The notes under the pieces were generated by a model, which ran no database searches, was not told the DNA's origin, and saw nothing but the letters and a program-made list of their open reading frames with translations. The position numbers and the translations under genes are program-made. 64,000 bases of DNA from the NCBI RefSeq assembly GCF_017163705.1, contig NZ_JAFIWB010000005.1, positions 124,001 to 188,000 on the forward strand, written 5' to 3'. The DNA comes from Xanthomonas bonasiae (GTDB taxonomy: Bacteria; Pseudomonadota; Gammaproteobacteria; Xanthomonadales; Xanthomonadaceae). Shown here piece after piece: positions 48,805 through 57,341 of the stretch; the stretch's first letter is position 1, and each line of letters starts with the position of its first letter.

Positions 48805-49827
48805 TCATGACGCGCTGTGCGGAGAACCTGCCTGCGCCAAGGCCGGTCCGGTTGCCGCTGCCGGCAGGCAGCCCAACCCGAGCAGCGTCGCCTCCACCGC
48901 CTCGTCCAGCGGCGTGTGCGGCTCTTCGCCGAGCGTCTGTAGCAGGCGCGTATTGCGCATGCGCAGCGGATGGCGCCACAGCGGGCGCATCTCGCGCAGT
49001 TCGCGCGCCAGCGGCCAGAAGGGCATGGCCAGGGTCAGCAGCCACCACGGGAAGCGGCGGGTCCGTGGTGGCGCCATGCCGTGGCGGTGCAGCGCGCGTG
49101 CGATCGCCGCCGCCATTTGCGTGCCGTCGGCGTCCCAGTGTCCGTCCATGTGCAGCCGCGCGAACGCCGGCAGCGTAGCGCGCTGCTCCAGCAGGCGCAG
49201 CATGGTCCGCGCCACGTCCGGCACGTACGCCCATTGATGGCCGACGCCGGGATCGCCCGGCAGCGTCACGCTGGCGATCGGCTGCCCCGCTTTCACCAAT
49301 CCCTGCGCGAACCAGCTGTTGCCCACGCGTGGGCCGAAGAAGTCGCCGGCGCGCACCACGATGACCCGCGCACCGTGCGCGGTCGAAGCCTGCAGGCGCC
49401 GCTCCAGCTCGACCCGGATCGCGCCCTTGCGCGTGGCCGGGGTCTGCGCGGCGTCTTCGTCCGGCGCCGGGTAGGCATCGAGGCCGTAGTTGTAGACCGT
49501 GCCCGGCAGCACGATGGTCGCGCCCTCGGCGCAGGCCGCGGCGATCGTGTTGTCGATCATCGGCAGCACCAGCTCGGCCCAGCGCCGGTAGCCGGGCGGA
49601 TTGACCGCATGCACGATCGCCGCGCAGCCGCGCGCCGCCTGCAGCACGTCCTCGCGGCGCATCGCGTCGCCGCGCAGCCAGTGGATGCCGTCGCGGGTTT
49701 CGCTGGCGGCCGCGAGTCCGCGTTGCAGGGCGCGCACCTGCCAGCCGGCGTCGCGCAGCTGGCGCGCCAGTTCGCCGCCGATGCCGCCGCTGGCGCCCAG
49801 GACCAGGGCGGTGGATGTCGTTGTCAT
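48805..49827 (-). CDS. NAD-dependent epimerase/dehydratase-type oxidoreductase
   Basis: 340 residues, extended SDR. Rossmann motif ALVLGASGGIGGELARQLRDAG, then HAVNPPGYRRWAELVLPMIDNTI, PGTVYNYG (Tyr of the catalytic region), VVRAGDFFGP, QWAYVPDVARTMLRLLEQ and a C-terminal region WWLLTLAMPFWPLARELREMRPLW. Resembles NAD(P)-binding proteins of the YwnB/YybL class with unknown substrate. Divergent, 93 bp from a LysR regulator that most likely controls it. Confidence 0.88.
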   Translation of the reverse strand: MTTTSTALVLGASGGIGGELARQLRDAGWQVRALQRGLAAASETRDGIHWLRGDAMRREDVLQAARGCAAIVHAVNPPGYRRWAELVLPMIDNTIAAACAEGATIVLPGTVYNYGLDAYPAPDEDAAQTPATRKGAIRVELERRLQASTAHGARVIVVRAGDFFGPRVGNSWFAQGLVKAGQPIASVTLPGDPGVGHQWAYVPDVARTMLRLLEQRATLPAFARLHMDGHWDADGTQMAAAIARALHRHGMAPPRTRRFPWWLLTLAMPFWPLARELREMRPLWRHPLRMRNTRLLQTLGEEPHTPLDEAVEATLLGLGCLPAAATGPALAQAGSPHSAS

Positions 49828-49885
49828 GCGGGGACTCCGTTGCGGGGAATGCGAGCAGTGTGATCACCGCCGCATAGCGAAGGAA

Positions 49886-49922
49886 TTGGCGAATATCGGC
49901 CATCGGCTATACATTTATGTAT
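49886..49922 (+). promoter_or_regulatory. Leaderless promoter and palindromic LysR operator
   Basis: -35-like TTGGCG (49886-49891), 16-bp spacing, -10-like TATACA (49908-49913), giving a start close to the ATG at 49921. The perfect palindrome ATACAT-TT-ATGTAT (49909-49922) overlaps the -10 and the start codon. There is no Shine-Dalgarno. Predicts a leaderless, autoregulated lysR mRNA. Confidence 0.55.
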
Positions 49923-50808
49923 GGACAACGCCATCGGTTGGGAGCTGTATCGGTCTTTCCTCGCGGTGCTGGAGGAGGGCTCGTTGTCCGCGGCGGCACG
50001 TGCGCTGGACCTGACCCAGCCCACCGTGGGCCGGCATGTGGCGGCGCTGGAGAAGGCGCTGGCGGTGCCGTTGTTCGTGCGCTCGCAGAGCGGATTGCTG
50101 CCGACCGACGCGGCCCTGGCGCTGCGCGGCCATGCGCAGGCCATGCGCAGCATCGCCGCGTCGCTGCAGCGCGCGGCCGGCCGCCACGGCGAAGCGGTGC
50201 AGGGCACGGTGCGGATCTCCGCCAGCGAGGTGATCGGCGCGGAAGTGTTGCCGCCGGTCTTGGCCGGCTTGCGCCGCGCGCATCCGCAGCTGCGGCTGGA
50301 ACTGGTACTGAGCAACCGCGTGCAGGACCTGCTGCACCGCGAAGCCGATGTGGCGGTACGCATGACCCGGCCGCAACAGGATCCGCTCATCGCCCGCCGC
50401 ATCGGCGAGATCGCGATCGGCCTGTACGCCGATCGCGACTACCTGGCACGGCATGGCACGCCGCAAGACCTGGACGAACTCGGGCAGCACGCACTGGTCG
50501 GCTTCGATGCGGAGACGCCGTTCCTGCGCGCCGCGCGCGCCGGGCTGCCGCAGTGGCGCCGCGAGGCGTTCGCGCTGCGTGCCGACAGCGACCTGGCGCA
50601 GCTGGCCTTGATCCGCGCCGGCTGCGGCATCGGCTTCTTCCAGGCGGCCCTGGCCCGGCGCACGCCGAGCCTGCTGCCGGTGCTGCCGCAGCAGGTGCGG
50701 CTGGGCCTGGAGACCTGGATCACCATGCACCAGGACCTGCGCGGCAGCGCGGCCTGCAGCGCCGTGTTCGCGGCGCTGGTGGAAGCGATGACCGCGCACG
50801 TGGCCTGA
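49921..50808 (+). CDS. LysR-family transcriptional regulator
   Basis: 295 residues. N-terminal winged helix FLAVLEEGSLSAAARALDLTQPTVGRHVAALEKALAVPLFVRS, then substrate-binding domain beginning GTVRISASEVIGAEVLPPVLAGL, VLSNRVQDLLHREADVAVRM, and C-terminal LALIRAGCGIGFFQ. Usual length for the family. Divergent from an epimerase-type oxidoreductase, with the palindrome ATACATTTATGTAT at its own start. Effector unknown. Confidence 0.94.
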   Translation: MDNAIGWELYRSFLAVLEEGSLSAAARALDLTQPTVGRHVAALEKALAVPLFVRSQSGLLPTDAALALRGHAQAMRSIAASLQRAAGRHGEAVQGTVRISASEVIGAEVLPPVLAGLRRAHPQLRLELVLSNRVQDLLHREADVAVRMTRPQQDPLIARRIGEIAIGLYADRDYLARHGTPQDLDELGQHALVGFDAETPFLRAARAGLPQWRREAFALRADSDLAQLALIRAGCGIGFFQAALARRTPSLLPVLPQQVRLGLETWITMHQDLRGSAACSAVFAALVEAMTAHVA

Positions 50809-50960
50809 GCGACGCGCGCGGCGATTCGCTGGTGATTCGATGGGCGAGCCGCCTGTCTGCGGAAATGCGGTCTGCGCGTGCGAATGCATCTGCAGACCGC
50901 CTTCGCAGCGCTACATGCAACTACGGCATCGACACAGTCTCAGTAGGCCGATGCGGCTAC

Positions 50961-50993
50961 GAATCCCGAATCCCGAATCCCCAATCCCGGCTT
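50961..50993. repeat. GGGATTGGGGA-family repeat before nuclease 3' end
   Basis: GAATCCCGAATCCCGAATCCCCAATCCCGGCTTTCA abuts the nuclease stop (50994). Same family and orientation relative to the gene end as at 16861-16890. Confidence 0.75.
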
Positions 50994-51746
50994 TCAAGGC
51001 ATCGTCAACGCGATCGGCGTGGACTTCATCGCCGCGGAGATCGACGGGAACGGGTCGACGCTGGCCATGGTGATCACGTCGTCGATCGACACCACATCGC
51101 AGGTGATGCTGTCGTCGTTCACGCACAGGTACGCGGCCGCGCCCACGCCCGGCTCGTACACTGCCTTCCACACGTAGTCCGCTACTTCCACCTTGTCGGT
51201 GCCGATGGTCGTCACGTTGTCGTCGAAGGCCGGGCCGGTGACCACGTAGATCTCGCCGCGCTGCTTGGCCAGCTGCCGCACCTGCTCTTCGATCCGCGCC
51301 CATTCGCCGGTGTTGAGTTTGTGGTCCTGCGGGACCACGTTGGCCATCGAGAAGGTCTCCTTCTCCGAGCTCTCGGTCGAGGCGTCGCCGGCCGGAGTCA
51401 TGTGGCCGCGGTCGAACCCGGTATTGGTGTAGTCCGAGCTCTTGGAGCGGTCGGCGGCGGGAATGGCGGTTTCCTCGTGGAACGAGCCGACCCGGCCGAT
51501 CGCCTCGGCGCCGGCGACCTGCTGGTCGGTCAGGTGCTCGGCCGAGTACAGCGGGCCCTTGGTCACGCCCGAGGCCAGGATCGCGTATTCGGTGTGGCAG
51601 ACCTCGGTGGTGCGGGCGGTCAGCGAGGCATCCACGCTCGGCGGTTTGCCGCCTGCGTACAGCGTGGCGCAACTGGTGGCGGCCATCGCCGTTTGGGCCG
51701 TGAACAACGCAAGCAGAACCAGACAACCGCGCAGGGAGAAGGACAT
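50994..51746 (-). CDS. Secreted DNA/RNA non-specific endonuclease
   Basis: 250 residues. Signal peptide MSFSLRGCLVLLALFTAQTAMA. The catalytic DRGH motif is GFDRGHMTPAGDAS, with His as the base and Asn in FSMANVVPQDHKLN as Mg ligand; RVGSFHEETAIP precedes it. This is the beta-beta-alpha-metal nuclease family (Serratia nuclease type). Conserved VYVVTGPAFDD follows. Upstream Met residues could add an N-terminal extension but the signal peptide begins at 51746 with AGGT at proper spacing. Possible roles: nutrient acquisition or extracellular DNA degradation. Confidence 0.93.
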   Translation of the reverse strand: MSFSLRGCLVLLALFTAQTAMAATSCATLYAGGKPPSVDASLTARTTEVCHTEYAILASGVTKGPLYSAEHLTDQQVAGAEAIGRVGSFHEETAIPAADRSKSSDYTNTGFDRGHMTPAGDASTESSEKETFSMANVVPQDHKLNTGEWARIEEQVRQLAKQRGEIYVVTGPAFDDNVTTIGTDKVEVADYVWKAVYEPGVGAAAYLCVNDDSITCDVVSIDDVITMASVDPFPSISAAMKSTPIALTMP

Positions 51747-51889
51747 CGCGTACCTCGCTAGCCAAGGGGGAGTGAAGAAACTGGCGAGGCGCGATGTCGT
51801 TACGGTGACTGTTGGATGTGTCGCGCATGGCAAACGCGTTGCCGGTCACGTTTGCGGGTAGACGACGCGGGCCGGCTCGAGGCGGATCC

Positions 51890-51911
51890 GATAAGCGTTC
51901 TCATTTACAAT
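51890..51911 (+). promoter_or_regulatory. Fur-box-like sequence over the PepSY reductase promoter
   Basis: GATAAGCGTTCTCATTTAC (51890-51908) matches the GATAATGATAATCATTATC consensus at about 12 of 19 positions, mainly in both arms (GATAA and TCATT). It overlaps a TACAAT -10-like hexamer at 51906-51911. Expected effect: repression under iron-replete conditions, matching the role of the adjacent gene. Confidence 0.45.
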
Positions 51912-51930
51912 GCGCGGCCGCCTTCCGAAC

Positions 51931-54447
51931 GTGTCCCGCGCCTTGACCAAGAAGCTGTTGTTCCAGCTGCACTGGCTGTTCGGCATCAGCGCCGGGCTGG
52001 TGCTGTCGGTGATGGGCCTGAGCGGGGCCACGCTGGCGTTCGAGGACGAGATCGTGCGCTGGGCCAACCCGCCGCTGGCCGAGGCGGCCGCGCGCCATGC
52101 AGCCGGCGAGTCGCCGTTGCCGCTGGCCGAGCTGGCGCGGCGTCTGGACCTGGGCGGCACGCACCGCACCACGCGCATGTTGATCGACCCCACCGGCACG
52201 CGTCCGTCCAACGTGCGCCTGGCCGGCCGCGACGGCGGACGCCTGTACTTCGATCCCTATACCGGACGCACGGTGGCGGAGCCGCGGCTGACCGGCTTCT
52301 TCGCCTTCGTCGAGAACCTGCATCGGCGCCTGGCCGCCGGCGAACGCGGCAAGGCGGTCACCGGCGCCTGCGCGATCGCGCTGCTCTTCTTCTGTCTGTC
52401 CGGGCTGTACCTGCGCTGGCCGCGGCAGTGGTGGAGCTGGCGCGCGTGGTGGGTGGTGGAATGGAAGCGGCAGGGCCGCAGTTTCCTGTGGAGCCTGCAT
52501 TCGGTGATCGGCACCTGGTGCCTGGCGATCTACCTGTCGATCGCACTGACCGGGCTGTACTGGTCCTACGACTGGTACCGGCAAGGGCTGGTGGCGGTGC
52601 TCGGCGGCGAACGCGCGGACAACGAGGGCGGCGGCCGCGGCGGCAAGCCGCCGGCGGTGGACTATGCGCGGCTGCAGGCCACGCTCGCGGCGCTGCCGGA
52701 CGTGCGCCGCGCCTATCTGGACCTGCGCCTGCCCAGTCGTCCCGGGCAGCCGCTCATCGCACGCTACCTGGCCGCCGATCCGGTGCACAGCCGGGCCTTC
52801 GACGGCCTGGAGATCGATCCGCGCAGCGGCCGCATCCTGCGCCGCCTGGACTACCGGCAGCAGCCGCTGGGCCGGCAATTGCTGAGCAGCGTGTTCGCCC
52901 TGCACACCGGCAGCTTCTTCGGCCTGGCCGGGCGCGTGGTGGTGATGCTGGCGAGCCTGTGCATGTCCCTGTTCTTCGTCACCGGCTGGCTGTTGTACCT
53001 GGACCGGCGACGCAAGAAGCGCGCGTTGCACACGGCGCGGCGCGATCTGGCGTCGCCCGTGCAGGACGCCGCCGAGCCGTGGCTGGTGGGGTTCGCCAGC
53101 CAGAGCGGATTCGCCGAACGGCTGGCCTGGCAGGCCGCCGGCCAGCTGCAGGCGGCCGGCGTGCCGGTGCAGGTGCAGTCGCTGGCGCAGCTGGATGCGG
53201 CGCAGTTGCGCGGTGCGCGGCGCGCGCTGTTCGTGGTCAGCACCTTCGGCGACGGCGAGGCGCCGGACCCGGCGCGCGCCTTCGAGAAGAAGGTGCTGCG
53301 CCAGGCGCAGGCGCTGCCCGACCTCGGCTATGCGCTGTTGGCGCTGGGCGATCGTCAGTACGCGCGTTTCTGCGGGTTCTCGCGCCGGCTGGAGCAGTGG
53401 CTGGCCGCGCAGGGCGCGCAGGCGCTGTTCCCGGCGGTGGAGGTGGACAACGCCGATCCGCAGGCGCTGGCGCAGTGGCAGCGGCAGCTGTCCGCGGTCA
53501 CCGGTGTGGCGGACGCGGCGCCGGAGTTGCAGGCGCCGCCGGCGCTGGAGTGGCGCCTGGCCGGACGCACCCTGCTCAACCCCGGCAGTGCCGGCGCGCC
53601 GGTGTGGCGCATCGATCTGGCGCTACCGGCACAGGCGCAGTGGCAGGCGGGCGACATCCTGGAAGTGCAGCCGTGTCACGCCGCGGATGCCGTGCTCGCC
53701 TGGCTGGCCGCGCATGGCCTGGCAGCGGACACGCCGCTGCGCGCCGCTGGCGTGCCGCTGCCGTTGCAGGCGGCGCTGGCCGATCGCGAACTGGCGCCGC
53801 CCGGGGACGCGCACGATCTGCAGGCCTGGCTGGATGCGCTGCCGCAGCTGCCGCTGCGCGAATACTCGATCGCCTCGGTGCCGGCCGACGGCCTGCTGCA
53901 ACTGGTGGTGCGCCTGACCCGACGCGACGACGGCAGCGCCGGCCTGGGCTCGGGTTGGCTGTGCCTGCACGCGCCGCTCGGTACCGCGGTGCAGGCGCGG
54001 GTGCGCGCCAACCCCGGTTTCCGCCGACACGGCGCCGCCCCCTTGCTGCTGATCGGCAACGGCACCGGCATCGCCGGCCTGCGCAGCCTGCTGCGCGAAG
54101 CCGAGCAGGCCGGTGTGCATGGGCACTGGCTGCTGTTCGGCGAACGCAATGCCGCGCACGACGCGCTGTTCGGTGCGGAATTGCAGGCATGGCGGGACAG
54201 CGGCCACCTGCAGCGGCTGGACCTGGCGTTCTCGCGCGACCAGCCGGGCAAGCTCTACGTGCAGGATCGCCTGCGCGACGCCTCCGACGAAGTGCGCGCC
54301 TGGCTCGCGCGCGGCGCCACGCTGCACGTCTGCGGCAGCCTGGACAGCATGGCCCGCGGCGTGGACGCGGCCTTGCGCGAGATCCTGGGCGAGGATGCGC
54401 TGGATGCGCTCAGCGCGGATGGGCGGTATCGGCGCGATGTGTATTGA
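51931..54447 (+). CDS. PepSY-flavodoxin-FNR fusion, ferric/siderophore reductase-like
   Basis: About 838 residues. N-terminal PepSY-associated membrane part (LLFQLHWLFGISAGLVLSVMGLSG, GACAIALLFFCLSGLYLRWP, SLHSVIGTWCLAIYLSIALTGLYW, VVVMLASLCMSLFFVTGWLLYL) gives four helices with conserved His (LHW, LHRR, LHS, LHTG) as heme-like ligands. Then a flavodoxin domain (LVGFASQSGFAERLAWQAA, VVSTFGDGEAPDPARAF, ALGDRQYARFCGF) and a FAD/NADPH reductase domain (REYSIAS, LLIGNGTGIAGLRSLL, LHVCGSLDSMARGV). Same order as NADPH-sulfite-reductase flavoproteins fused to PepSY helices; predicted to reduce ferric siderophores at the inner membrane. GTG at 51931 favoured; ATG at 51910 lies inside the promoter. 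Confidence 0.88.
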   Translation: MSRALTKKLLFQLHWLFGISAGLVLSVMGLSGATLAFEDEIVRWANPPLAEAAARHAAGESPLPLAELARRLDLGGTHRTTRMLIDPTGTRPSNVRLAGRDGGRLYFDPYTGRTVAEPRLTGFFAFVENLHRRLAAGERGKAVTGACAIALLFFCLSGLYLRWPRQWWSWRAWWVVEWKRQGRSFLWSLHSVIGTWCLAIYLSIALTGLYWSYDWYRQGLVAVLGGERADNEGGGRGGKPPAVDYARLQATLAALPDVRRAYLDLRLPSRPGQPLIARYLAADPVHSRAFDGLEIDPRSGRILRRLDYRQQPLGRQLLSSVFALHTGSFFGLAGRVVVMLASLCMSLFFVTGWLLYLDRRRKKRALHTARRDLASPVQDAAEPWLVGFASQSGFAERLAWQAAGQLQAAGVPVQVQSLAQLDAAQLRGARRALFVVSTFGDGEAPDPARAFEKKVLRQAQALPDLGYALLALGDRQYARFCGFSRRLEQWLAAQGAQALFPAVEVDNADPQALAQWQRQLSAVTGVADAAPELQAPPALEWRLAGRTLLNPGSAGAPVWRIDLALPAQAQWQAGDILEVQPCHAADAVLAWLAAHGLAADTPLRAAGVPLPLQAALADRELAPPGDAHDLQAWLDALPQLPLREYSIASVPADGLLQLVVRLTRRDDGSAGLGSGWLCLHAPLGTAVQARVRANPGFRRHGAAPLLLIGNGTGIAGLRSLLREAEQAGVHGHWLLFGERNAAHDALFGAELQAWRDSGHLQRLDLAFSRDQPGKLYVQDRLRDASDEVRAWLARGATLHVCGSLDSMARGVDAALREILGEDALDALSADGRYRRDVY

Positions 54448-54525
54448 GGTCTGAGGCAGGTGGAGCGGTTCGGGGGAGTGCTCGGCCCCGGATCGAATTC
54501 GGTGGCGTTGTCTCCACCGCTGCGT

Positions 54526-54601
54526 CTGTCGCGGCTGAAGCCGCTCCTACAAAAAGCCGCGCGCCTCCGTTGCCTTTGTAGGAGCGGCTTCAGCCGCGAC
54601 C
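54526..54601. repeat. REP-type inverted repeat doublet, opposite orientation (copy 3)
   Basis: Contains TGTCGCGGCTGAAGCCGCTCCTACA and TGTAGGAGCGGCTTCAGCCGCGACC, 25 bp apart, but in the reverse order to copies at 20581 and 25323, so arms point outward. Confidence 0.8.
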
Positions 54602-54684
54602 AACTGCATCAGCGATCGCGTGGAAACGGAGATGCAGCAACCGGCCTGCGGCACGCGGACGTTTCGCCAGCGAAGCCGTCGCCG

Positions 54685-55584
54685 TCAGCGCGCACCCGCA
54701 CAATCGCCGCTGCCGCTCGCGGCCGGTGCCTTCATCCGGTACACATCGAGCTTGCCGGCCTTCGGTGCGCGCGCGCTGCCGACCACCAGCAGCTCGGTCG
54801 GCTTGGAGGCATCCAGCACCGCACCGCGGGTGTCGCCATCGGCGCCGTTGAACGACAGCGCCAGTGGCTGTGCCTGCACGTAGTGCCCACCGGCGCACTG
54901 CGCGAGCAACAGCTGCGCGCCCTGCGCCTTGCGCGCCCGCGCGAACACCAGCGCGCGGCCGTCGCCCAGCCAGGCCGCGTCGGTTTCGTCGTCGGCGCTG
55001 TTGATCCCATCCAGCGCCTGCGGTTGGCCGAAGGCCTGGCCCTGCAGCCGCGCCACGAACAGGTCCATGCCGCCGGCGCCGCCGTGGCCGTCGCTGGCGA
55101 ACAATAGCCGGGTGCCGTCCAGCGACAGGGTCGGCGCGCGCTCGTCGCCGCGCGAGTTCACCGCCGCGCCCAGGTTCTGCGGCGGGCCGTAGCGGCCGTC
55201 GGCCAGCACCGGCGCGCGGTACAGGTCGCTGCCGCCGTGGCCGCCGGCGCGGTCGGAGGCGAAGTACAGCCAACGCCCGTCGGCGCTGAAGAACGGGTCG
55301 CCATCGGCATCGGGCGAGTTCAGCGGCGCCGGCAACGGCTGCGGGTCGACCCAGCGTCCGTCGCGCAGCGTGGCCTGCCACAGGTCGCCGCCGCCGGGCC
55401 CGCCGGCGCGGTCGGGGCTGGCCCAGACGATGCGTCGTCCGTCGGCGGAAACGCTGGCGCGGGTCTCGTCGGCCTTGGTCGAGACCACGCCCATGCCCTC
55501 GATGCCGAACTCGGAAAGCGCGAACGCCGGCGGCGCGCAGAGTAAACTCGCGGCCAGCGCGAGCGGCAGGGCGGGGGTCCGCAT
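54685..55584 (-). CDS. TolB-like PD40 beta-propeller periplasmic protein
   Basis: 299 residues. Signal peptide [22 protein letters not shown]. Repeated WD40-like PD40 motifs, [81 protein letters not shown] and [20 protein letters not shown], spaced ~50 residues, form an incomplete propeller like the second half of TolB or OmpA-associated PD40 proteins. No TolB N-domain. AAGGA precedes the ATG. Ligand unknown. Confidence 0.88.
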   Translation of the reverse strand: MRTPALPLALAASLLCAPPAFALSEFGIEGMGVVSTKADETRASVSADGRRIVWASPDRAGGPGGGDLWQATLRDGRWVDPQPLPAPLNSPDADGDPFFSADGRWLYFASDRAGGHGGSDLYRAPVLADGRYGPPQNLGAAVNSRGDERAPTLSLDGTRLLFASDGHGGAGGMDLFVARLQGQAFGQPQALDGINSADDETDAAWLGDGRALVFARARKAQGAQLLLAQCAGGHYVQAQPLALSFNGADGDTRGAVLDASKPTELLVVGSARAPKAGKLDVYRMKAPAASGSGDCAGAR

Positions 55585-55636
55585 GTCGGATTCCTTCGGA
55601 TGTCGCGACCAGTCTAAAACAACCAACGAGCGTTCC

Positions 55637-56485
55637 ATGCCCACATCCCGCTATGCCGTGTTCGGCCATCCCGTCACCCATTCGCTGTCGCCGCGCATCC
55701 ATGCCGACTTCGCCAAGCAGACCGGCATCGCCCTGCAGTACGACGCGATCGACGCCCTGCCGGACGGCTTCGCGGCGGCGCTGGCGGCCTTTGCCGCGGA
55801 AGGCGGCGCGGGCGCCAACGTGACCCTGCCGCTGAAGGAAGCCGCATACGCGCTGAGCGTGGTCCACAGCGAGCGCGCGCAGCGCGCCGGGGCGGTCAAC
55901 ACGCTCAGCTTCCGCGACGGGCAGTGGCACGGCGACAACACCGACGGCGCCGGCCTGGTGCGCGACCTGACCGGGCGCAACGGCCTGGACCTGCGCGGCC
56001 GCCGCGCGCTGCTGATCGGTGCCGGCGGCGCCGCGCGCGGCGTGGCGCCGGCGCTGCTGGAGGCCGGCGTGCAGCAGTTGCTGATCGTCAACCGGTCGCC
56101 CGAGCGCGCCGATGCGCTGGTCGATGCGTTGGGCGAACCGGCGCGGGCCATTTCCCGCTACTGGGAAGACCTGCGCGAACTGGGCGACTTCGAACTGATC
56201 GTCAATGCCACCGCGGCCGGCCGCGACGACAGCGCGGGATTCTCGCTGCCGCTGTCGCTGGTCAACAGCATGACCCTGGCGGTGGACCTGAACTACGGCG
56301 AGGTCGCGATTCCGTTCCTGGCCTGGGCGCGTGCGGCGCATTGCCGCGATACCGTGGACGGGCTGGGCATGCTGGTCGAGCAGGCGGCCGAAAGCTTCGA
56401 GCGCTGGCACGGCGTGCGCCCGGACACCGACCCGGTCTACGCCGCGCTGCGTGCGCGCGACGCGGTGCTGGTCAGCGCCGACTGA
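55637..56485 (+). CDS. aroE: Shikimate dehydrogenase
   Basis: 282 residues; NADPH-dependent reduction of 3-dehydroshikimate in the aromatic amino-acid pathway. Visible: [18 protein letters not shown] (substrate Ser pair), [13 protein letters not shown] with catalytic Lys, [19 protein letters not shown] with Asp, the Gly-rich [27 protein letters not shown] for NADP, and NATAAG. Final [19 protein letters not shown] is the normal C-terminus. Confidence 0.96.
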   Translation: MPTSRYAVFGHPVTHSLSPRIHADFAKQTGIALQYDAIDALPDGFAAALAAFAAEGGAGANVTLPLKEAAYALSVVHSERAQRAGAVNTLSFRDGQWHGDNTDGAGLVRDLTGRNGLDLRGRRALLIGAGGAARGVAPALLEAGVQQLLIVNRSPERADALVDALGEPARAISRYWEDLRELGDFELIVNATAAGRDDSAGFSLPLSLVNSMTLAVDLNYGEVAIPFLAWARAAHCRDTVDGLGMLVEQAAESFERWHGVRPDTDPVYAALRARDAVLVSAD

Positions 56486-56530
56486 TCTCTGCGCCCCGGC
56501 GCTTGTTTTCGTGGCTAGACGGAGATTCCG

Positions 56531-56857
56531 ATGGACGATGGATTCGTGATGCAGCTGTTGACCACGGTGGGCTTCCAGCTGCCGATCCTGATCGTGCTCG
56601 GCACCGGCCTGGTGCTGCTGGCCACGCGCCGCCCCGGCCGCGCCCGCACGCTGGGCCTGTGGGGCTTGAGCCTGCTGCTGCTCGGCGGGCTGTGCGGCAC
56701 GGTGACCTCGCTGCTGCCGATGTGGATCGTCGCGCAGGGCGGGAACTTCTCCAGCTACGCGGTCTGGTACGGCATGCTGCAGGCGGTGTTCACCCTGCTG
56801 CATGCGGTGGCGATGCTGCTGGTGGTGCTGGCGCTGCGGTTTGCCTTGCCGCGCTAG
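56531..56857 (+). CDS. Three-helix membrane protein, 108 aa
   Basis: Hydrophobic segments FQLPILIVLGTGLVLLAT, TLGLWGLSLLLLGGLCGTVTSLLPMWIVAQ, and MLQAVFTLLHAVAMLLVVLALRF; basic loop RRPGRART between first two. GGAG precedes the ATG. Sits 45 bp after aroE on the same strand; an unrelated membrane protein follows. No family recognised. Confidence 0.7.
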   Translation: MDDGFVMQLLTTVGFQLPILIVLGTGLVLLATRRPGRARTLGLWGLSLLLLGGLCGTVTSLLPMWIVAQGGNFSSYAVWYGMLQAVFTLLHAVAMLLVVLALRFALPR

Positions 56858-56937
56858 CACGGGCCGTCCGCGTTGGTCGCAGCAGCTGTCGGTGTTGCTA
56901 CCATGTGGTCACGCCTGCCGTAGCCGGAACGATCGCG

Positions 56938-57285
56938 ATGCGCCTTAACCATTTCGTGGATTTTGCGCTGGTGGCCGGGAGTGTCGGCCTGGCCGCCAAG
57001 TTCGGCATCCTGCTGCTCGGCTTCCTGCTGCTGTTGCGCTGCGCACCCGGCCGCCCGCGCACCCTGTTGCAGTGGGGGCTGGTGGTGCTGCTGGCCAACG
57101 TGATGCTGCCGATGTTTCTGGTGGCAGTGGTGGGCGTGGTGCGGCTGATCACCGGTTTCTCCGGCGACATGTGGGCGGACACCGCGATCAAGCTGCTGCA
57201 GGATCTTCTGTTCGCCATCGGCCTGGCGCTGCTGCTGCAGGCATTGTGGCTGACCCTGCCGCGCAAGCAGAGCGCACCGGGCTGA
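56938..57285 (+). CDS. Three-helix membrane protein, 115 aa
   Basis: Hydrophobic segments FALVAGSVGLAAKFGILLLGFLLLLRC, LLQWGLVVLLANVMLPMFLVAVVGVVRLI and LLQDLLFAIGLALLLQALWLTL. Same size, polarity and setting as the preceding gene (CAPGRPRTLLQWGL resembles RRPGRARTLGLWGL), so the two may be diverged duplicates. Function unknown. Confidence 0.65.
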   Translation: MRLNHFVDFALVAGSVGLAAKFGILLLGFLLLLRCAPGRPRTLLQWGLVVLLANVMLPMFLVAVVGVVRLITGFSGDMWADTAIKLLQDLLFAIGLALLLQALWLTLPRKQSAPG

Positions 57286-57341
57286 TCGGCAGGCGCATGC
57301 CCGGTCGCGGTAGTTGCGACCGGACGTGAGAAAATGCCGGC

